Assembly (NCBI RefSeq): GCF_910592395.1
Contig: NC_088316.1
Span: 8,496,001 to 8,560,000 of the forward strand
Direction of reading: 5' to 3'
Length of the DNA stretch: 64,000 nt
From: Lineus longissimus
Lineage: Eukaryota > Nemertea > Pilidiophora > Heteronemertea > Lineidae
Both the position numbers and the translations under genes were made by a program. Position 1 is the stretch's first letter. Every line of letters begins with the position of its first letter. Under the pieces are notes generated by a model, which worked only from the letters and a program-made list of their open reading frames with translations, was not told the DNA's origin and did not search any database. Below, piece after piece: positions 58,086 through 64,000 of the stretch.

Positions 58086-58651
58086 ACAGCATTTTCTTTT
58101 CATTGTTCCATACTTATTTTTGTATACTTCATAATTCATCATTTAATTACTGTTGATTTCATATTGATTATCATCCATACATGTACGTATTAATTTATCA
58201 ATCACTTGCTGGACAAGATAATCATTTTTAATAAAAACTAAATCTTATTTTTCCAGAATATCTTTGTCTTCTCAACATTGTACATTCATGCATATCAGCC
58301 CTAGAACAGTACCCATCCAGGTGCAGCCCTTATGAAAAGGCTATACGATATGTGATTCTGCAGGCAGTCCTCAAACAGTGCCTCTAAAACCCTCCACAGG
58401 AATATTTCTAATAATTTAACAAGCAGGCAGAGAGTTCGCTGGCAATTCCAATTGCCAGCTCTACTTTTATAGTGTAAACCAAGAGGTCCTCAGCAACAAA
58501 GTTTTAGGCAAATCTGAGTTATTTTATATCATTTCATAAGCTGTCATTGGTTCACTGTCCCGTACATAACCTGGAAGAAACCATAGACTTCAAACTGATA
58601 TAAATTGTCAATAGAAAATAGTATTCAAATTCCGTCTTCAGTTCCTTTTTT
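58086..58651. other. Unannotated
   Basis: No gene recognised; a short palindrome CTGGCAATTCCAATTGCCAG occurs at 58439-58458. Confidence 0.45.
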
Positions 58652-59575
58652 GCTCAGCTGACAAAGTCAGCGAAGCTGGTAATATTACTAAGGGAATGGT
58701 GTCTGTCCTTCCTTCCGTGTCACTTTTGGGCAGTTCATAACAGCAAGGCACTTCGTTGACACTGCTGAATAGGCTTAACCCAAGATGAACTCAGAAACCA
58801 AAAACCAGCGCGATCTGACCTACATTAAGCGAATGAGGTCATCGGGAAGTTTAAACTTTATTCCTTTATACCTCGGTCCACAGAGGAAATATTGTTTTCA
58901 CATCTGGCCGAATATTTTTTGTTTGTTTTCACCGCCAGTTGGCGCTACAGGCACATTTAACTCAATTTTTGACGATTCGATACGGCTATGATGTATAGTT
59001 GCGCAGTTGTATTCTGCGCATGGAATTGGCCAAGGAACCACGCTATGTTTCAGCATACCCACTGTGACCAGTCTAAAGATGAAAGATTGATTTTGCAACA
59101 CCTTAAGTAACCAATTTTCTGCTAAAAAGAAGTCAAGTAGGCGATATTATCACTAGTTCCTTTCAGTGGGTAGTCATAAGGTATTGAGGGACTACTTTCA
59201 GAAATTAGTGCTTGAAAATTTGACCACAATTCTGTGAAATCGATATTAGAAGTGCACGCTCTGTTCGCGAATTATTTTGAAGTGGAGAATTCCCACAGTA
59301 TGTGCAGTGAATCGGCATGATTCTGTTTGCATTTTAGTTTTTAGTACTACGATTCTTACATGAGGAAAAATTAGACATTCCAAGCAACACAATAATGTTA
59401 CTCCCATAAAAATTGATTCAAAATTGACGGAGCTACGGCATTCTGTTCGGCAATTGGCAACGCTGATAAAATACATTGCATGCTAATGCATGCCAAATGG
59501 CACACTTTAAAAAGCGCTCATTTGACAACGTAGGGAATAACCAAAAATGACGTCATCGCTGGTCTAAGGTCTCGT
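58652..59575 (+). mobile_element. Helentron-like family B, 3'-truncated copy
   Basis: Head GCTCAGCTGACAAAGTCAGC at 58652. It matches 24176-25115 and ends where element K begins. Confidence 0.6.
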
Positions 59576-60254
59576 TAGGGAGTTTTTCCCAAATGTACAC
59601 GATCATGACGTGCCCCATTAACAGGACGTACATCTATTTCAAAATGCGTTTCCAAAGTGAATGCATGAGGACAACCCATTTGTGTCGTACATCACTGGAA
59701 ACGCCCGATTCCCCTGATTCTGCAGGATGTTAAATTGGGCATTTTTAAAAAAAAAATAAATCATAAGCGTCGCGTTTGCTCCTAGCTTGGCAATATTGCC
59801 AATTGGGCCGGACAATCACGAAAAACCCCAAATATTATACATTTCTTCCTGAATAATTCTTACAGTGACCATTCTCCCATGAAAGCCACTTGGTTACGCT
59901 GCACAAAAATAAACGAGGGTCAACCATTGAACTTTTGACTTTGAGATATGTTGAATTTTGCACAAATCAGCGAAAAACACACCAACTGGCACTGGACGGC
60001 ATTTCAACATGGAGCCGACGCACATCCCAAGTTCAGTGTACACATACGTCGGCAACAACAGTAAATGCGTAGTTTCTTGTTAGCCGCCTATTGAGTGGCG
60101 CTCTAGGTTTCAGAAACTCCAAAAAAACATGTCTTTGCCAAAACAACTGCTGAATCAACACTGACATACTGTGAGGACCGAGAAATCAATGATTTTAGGA
60201 ACTACGATTATGGGTTGGCCGTGCATTAACACAAAAAATCCCTAATGAGACCTT
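59576..60254. mobile_element. TIR element K (679 bp)
   Basis: Inverted ends AAGGTCTCGTTAGGGAGTTT and AAATCCCTAATGAGACCTT. A lone left end of the same family occurs at 60985-61002, cut by the next Helentron-like head. No transposase. Confidence 0.65.
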
Positions 60255-61007
60255 AAGGTAAGGTTGACATTACCCTGACAGCCTTTTTTTAACATATGAT
60301 AAAACGGCAGCCTCCTACAAGTCTCCTGATACCCGACAACACATGTTTCCTCAAAAGGAAAGGCTGGAACGACCATCTAGAAATATCATATGTACTATGA
60401 TAATCTGCTTAAATTGTGTCATACTTAGCATCCCATACGTCGAAATATATATATAGAACGTCAATCACATACTGCAAATCATGCATATTCTTATCCGGAA
60501 AGCATCAAGCTACATTGTATATATATTCAACATATATCATATAGAAGCATATTTGTTTAGTCCTTAGGCAAGGCAATTCATGCCTTGTGCCACTGCAGTG
60601 TTCACATTTGGCAGAAACTGCACTTAAAACAGGTACCCATTTAAGCTCAACTGGTCATTTTGCATTCGCGCTGCAAGCAAAACTGACTTTGGGAATGCCG
60701 AACAGATTGTATTTTCAGTTAGTCCAGGCATTTCTTTGTAATGTGTGCAACAAGTCTGACTGGATTCTCTAAGAGGACACCTCCGTTGTCATAAGATACC
60801 AAATTTGATGAAAATTTGATGGAAATGCGTTGAAGAAAACGATGACGCACTGTTGTTTCAAACAGCACTCTGTTTACCAATATTGCATATTTCATATATA
60901 TTTCTGTTGGAAATTATTCATGGCTACATGGTTAAGTTGAAATTAATAGTTTCTGAGCTCATGAAAATGTCGTCATTATGTCTTAAGGTCTCGTTAGGGA
61001 GATTTTT
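60255..61007. other. Unannotated; ends with a lone K-type terminus
   Basis: No gene recognised. AAGGTCTCGTTAGGGAGA at 60985 is an orphan left end of element K. Confidence 0.45.
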
Positions 61008-61455
61008 ATACGCCCGCTCCGGAGCGTATTATGGTATGGCGCTCGGTGTCCGTCTGTCTGTCGGGCCGTCCGTCTGTCGGGCCGCTCGTCTGTCCGTTAA
61101 CTTTTCATTGTCCACGCGATTACTGAAATTCTACATCATGTATAGTCACCAAACCTGGTTTGCAGGGCACTATAGTATAGACCCCAAGAAGCCTATTGAT
61201 TTGGAGGTCAAAAGTCAAGGTCACGAAGACCTTTTTCCATTTTCCGCTTACCTTTCATTGTCTGCGCGATTGCTGAAATTCTATATCATGTATAGTTACC
61301 AAACCTGGTTTGCAGGGCACTAGTATAGGCCCGAAGAAACCTATTGATTTGGAGGTCAAAAGGTCAAAGGTCAAGGTCACGAAGACCTGTTTCCATTTTC
61401 CGCTTACCTTTCATTGTCCGCGCGATTACTGAAAGTCTAGATCATGTATAGTCAC
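61008..61455 (+). mobile_element. Helentron-like head L with ~150-bp tandem repeats
   Basis: Head hairpin TACGCCCGCTCCGGAGCGTA after a T-run, then TCCGTCTGTC repeats. CATTGTCCACGCGATTACTG-type units occur near 61107, 61256 and 61411. The third is cut off at about 61455, just before the Ty3 fragment. AAGGTCAAGGTCACGAAGACC recurs in each unit. Confidence 0.55.
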
Positions 61456-61462
61456 TGTTTGC

Positions 61463-62190
61463 GCACCATCGATATCCACCAAACTTGCTTTGTAGGTCAC
61501 TAATATTGGCCCAAAAAGCCTCTTCATGAAGTTTCGAGTGTGATAACTCATTTTCTTTTCTTTTGCATGTACTACAGTGCATTTCCCCGGTACAATTGCA
61601 AACACACTGTTCACCCTGACCAACCACCCTTTACTCTTATGGCGTGCGTATGATGTGCTCGCTCGGCGTAGCTCTTGTTCCCAAATGTTGTGATGCTGTA
61701 ATTCAAGCATGGTCTTTGCAATGTGTTTGAACCTCTCCTTCAGACTGTCGACGTACTCTTTGTAGGAATGCGACAAACCTAAATCAACCTTGAACCTAAT
61801 GCCTCTGATATCTGGCGGATCACGAAGAAACAACAAGTAATGTGGTGAATGTCCTCCAGGTTGGGGCAAAGAGAATGAGTTGTAGCTGAATTGTGCTACA
61901 GAAACATAACGTACCCAATCATTACCATGCGGGCCTAAGTTAGACTTGATCATGTCTCCTACCGTACGCATATGACGTTCAACCAATGTAGAGCCATGAT
62001 TTTCAACACTTACTGATTGATACCGATAGATGAGCAAAGAAGAGAGAACAGTTTCCCTGTGAGCGAAGTCGCTGCGTCTGTGACAACTACAGACGGGATA
62101 CCAAACATTGTTACAACCTTTTGGAGAAAAGCTCCGCAAATTGTCTCAGCCTGTAAGGACTTAAGAGGCGTACAAATTATCCCTTAGGAA
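61463..62190 (-). pseudogene. Ty3-type integrase fragment
   Basis: On the minus strand, CGAFLQKVVTMFGIPSVVVT then D (second catalytic Asp near 62070) shifts frame to a long ORF. That ORF continues NHGSTLVERHMRTVGDMI (catalytic Glu in VER), DWVRYVSVAQFSYNSF, HSPHYLLFLRDPPDI and LKERFKHIAKTML. This order is the C-terminal half of a Ty3-type retrotransposon integrase core and the following domain. No LTR or other pol part adjoins it, so it is an isolated, frameshifted fragment. Confidence 0.8.
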
Positions 62191-62194
62191 AATA

Positions 62195-62645
62195 AATCCA
62201 AGAAAAACCCAAGATCATCTTGCATAATCTTGCATGCGTCTTGGGTTTTCTTGGGTCCTGTACAATTGTGTATATCAATGTATTAATACCCAAGAAAACA
62301 CCTGGCGAAGCGAAAATCCCTGTGTTTTCTTGGGATTGTCTTAGAAAATTTTATTCCATCGACCTCTGTTTGTCTTGTATTTTCTTGGATAATTCTTGGC
62401 ATTTCTTGGATTGTACGAAAGTAAACACAAGAAATTGCAAGAATATATCTTTGATGGCTCTTGCAAATTCTTGTTAATTCTTTTAAATTCTTGTATGGGT
62501 CTGTATCTTGGGTCTTTCTATGAACACAAGAATTGTCAAGAAAGAGTTCTTGTCCTGAACCCAAGAAAGTGTCTTGGGTTTTTCTATGAACACAAGAATT
62601 GGCAAGAAAGAATTCTTGGCAATTCTTGGATGTGGCCTGAACCCT
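62195..62645. repeat. Region dense in TTCTTG / CAAGAA
   Basis: Over about 450 bases, TTCTTGG, CAAGAA and CCAAGAAA recur more than twenty times in both orientations, including TTTTTCTATGAACACAAGAA twice (62514 and 62579). It may be a foldback-rich element; no protein. Confidence 0.6.
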
Positions 62646-63200
62646 AGATGCCCAAAAACAAGCAAAATGGATAAAACCGAATGACGCATTAGCTATTTTT
62701 TTCAAATTTTATTCTGCCAAAAATATTTAACGGAGCGCCTCCTCAACAGTTAAAATCTTAGGCACTTTTAGTCCCTGGGAGCTATGCCCCTTAGAGTTTG
62801 TTGATTTTGGGTGTATCTACTGTTAATTTCCTCTGATGCATGAATGGATGGATGCACCAGATGGAAAATATAATTATTGGTACCAATTAAATGAAATGTT
62901 CCAGGGACCAGGTACTCACCTGTTGATCAAGGTATGCAAAGTGAAAGGAAAGAATTGATAGATTTAATGTGATAATGTTCTACAGGATTGATTGGCATAC
63001 TGATGCAGTTTTTGCTATTTTCAACATGAGAGCCCCCTGGCAGCCAGAGAAAGGGCTAAATAGGGTTTAAAACGAAGAAAAAACCAAGAAGAACAGATAG
63101 TCAAAAAATAGAAGGGGGATACAGGAGAAAAAAAAGAAAACTAATTTTTGATCCACGGTTTCTTTAGAACTCAATGGTGATGACCTTCAGGACTTATCAC
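62646..63200. other. Unannotated
   Basis: AT-rich; no gene or shared repeat recognised. Confidence 0.45.
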
Positions 63201-63340
63201 ACTTTTTGTGTTTTCACATTCTGCCTCCTGGCGGCCAAACCATAAAATATATTGCACCGCGATTTGGTCCCTTAGTTGTGGTCACGAAGGGGTACATGTG
63301 TACCAAATTTATTTCAGTAGCTTTTTAAAAAAAAGCAGTT
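63201..63340 (-). repeat. Helentron-like fragment, reverse orientation
   Basis: The complement reads AAATTTGGTACACATGTACC, then CTTCGTGACC, and later GCCGCCAGGAGGCAG, which is standard Helentron-like wording. It is the only clear copy on the minus strand. Confidence 0.5.
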
Positions 63341-63429
63341 ACGAAAAGTTCCACCATTGTTTAACGATGACGCTGCGTGATGGTAAAGTCTCACAGGTGA
63401 GCCAAAAAGCACAGCAAGGCAAATACCTG

Positions 63430-63576
63430 TAACATTTTCTCCGGATGCTGACACTTGACCTGATGCTGACACTTGACCTGATGCCGACCCTTGCCCTGAT
63501 GTTGACACCTGCACTGTTCCCTTCCTTCTCTCTAATAGCTTTATCCCTAAACATTCTGCTTTCGTTTGAGCATAAT
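63430..63576 (-). CDS. Exon-like segment with an 18-bp coding minisatellite
   Basis: On the minus strand a strong acceptor (TTTTTTTCTTCAG|ATTATG, edge 63576) and a donor (GTTACAG|GTATTT, edge 63430) enclose an open frame. It reads YAQTKAECLGIKLLERRKGT and then VSTSGQGSASGQVSASGQVS. The second part comes from four 18-bp repeats (63441-63513). The gene is not recognised; neighbouring exons would lie to either side on the minus strand. It could be part of a transposon gene. Confidence 0.35.
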
Positions 63577-64000
63577 CTGAAGAAAAAAATTAATGAATTA
63601 TAGAATTGTCCAAGGCACGCCAAAGCAGAATTATTTCAACCCTGTACAAAATATTGGCAACATTTTAAAAATTATCCAACATTTTAAAAAACAAGCCAAC
63701 AGTAATTTTTTTTCCATTTGACATTCGTTAGGAAAACATATTTTTCCGGATCGATCAAACCAAAATTTTTACAACATTTATTTTCGTTCAACATTTTTTT
63801 TGGTCAAAATTGTTTTTGTCCAAAAACAAGCGCCATCTGTTAACAGCTATTAGAACCTTATCATATCGTGACAAGGTTTAGCTATGAACCCGAACGCTGC
63901 CACTGCACAGAACTTTATTCATCTGATCCTATGTGAGAAATAATAAAAGGTACTTGTTTTCAAATTGAACGTAAGCATCGTCACAACTTTCACTGAATTC
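63577..64000. other. Unannotated AT-rich end
   Basis: Repeated AACATTTTAAAAA-type text near 63660-63690; no gene recognised. Confidence 0.4.

Noticed and set aside
57746-58156. 136-codon ORF with repeated TIKPLYTS
   Set aside because: It reads through the minisatellite at 57825-58085; no start context, no domain.

Overview
This is nuclear DNA from an animal. It has GT-AG split exons, no dense ORFs, no operons, and a very high load of diverse mobile elements. The Helentron-like repeat families and the mix of Merlin, pogo, hAT, PIF/Harbinger and BEL/Pao elements suggest a marine invertebrate (mollusc or other lophotrochozoan, possibly lancelet or hemichordate). The sequence alone does not settle the species.

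The one host gene I can support is an OFD1 (centriole/ciliary base, LisH domain) orthologue on the + strand. Four exons are visible: 29662-29928, 30118-30148, 47950-48057 and 56914-57056. All splice junctions are GT/AG and all phases agree (0, 1, 1, 0). Earlier and later exons lie outside the window or were not found. Its introns, 17.8 kb and 8.9 kb long, are almost entirely transposons.

Layout. 1-13.4 kb: a ~690-bp repeat, a 1.1-kb TIR element, Helentron-like elements of two families (called A and B here), and a pair of inverted repeat arms. 13430-23599: a 10.2-kb TTAA-flanked (piggyBac-type) unit holding a hAT-type MITE, a tandem-repeat Helentron-like fragment and a decayed BEL/Pao retrotransposon. 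That retrotransposon is itself interrupted by a 1.7-kb insert and a PIF/Harbinger MITE with a MADF exon. 24130-29167: a hAT element with a truncated transposase and a nested family-B element. 29.6-57 kb: OFD1 and its introns. These hold a head-to-tail Helentron pair with an endonuclease remnant, a 5.07-kb Merlin/IS1595-type element that also carries a second multi-exon gene, a four-level nest (Helentron-like, TIR element E, TTAA element F, pogo element with a PHD-finger transposase), a 223-bp snapback hairpin, a 9-bp-TSD MITE and a retroposed insert. 57-64 kb: more Helentron-like pieces, minisatellites, a Ty3 integrase fragment and a region dense in TTCTTG/CAAGAA.

Most promising for novelty are: (i) the Merlin-type element at 33393-38457, with a DDE transposase and a DUF3987-like second gene on opposite strands plus exact 3x247-bp repeats; (ii) the Helentron-like families, whose paired terminal motifs, stem-loop ends, tandem arrangement and endonuclease remnant fit one rolling-circle lineage; (iii) the dispersal, by those families, of exact CTCF-core-like and nuclear-receptor-like motifs. 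Most protein-coding mobile genes here show frameshifts, stops or missing catalytic parts.
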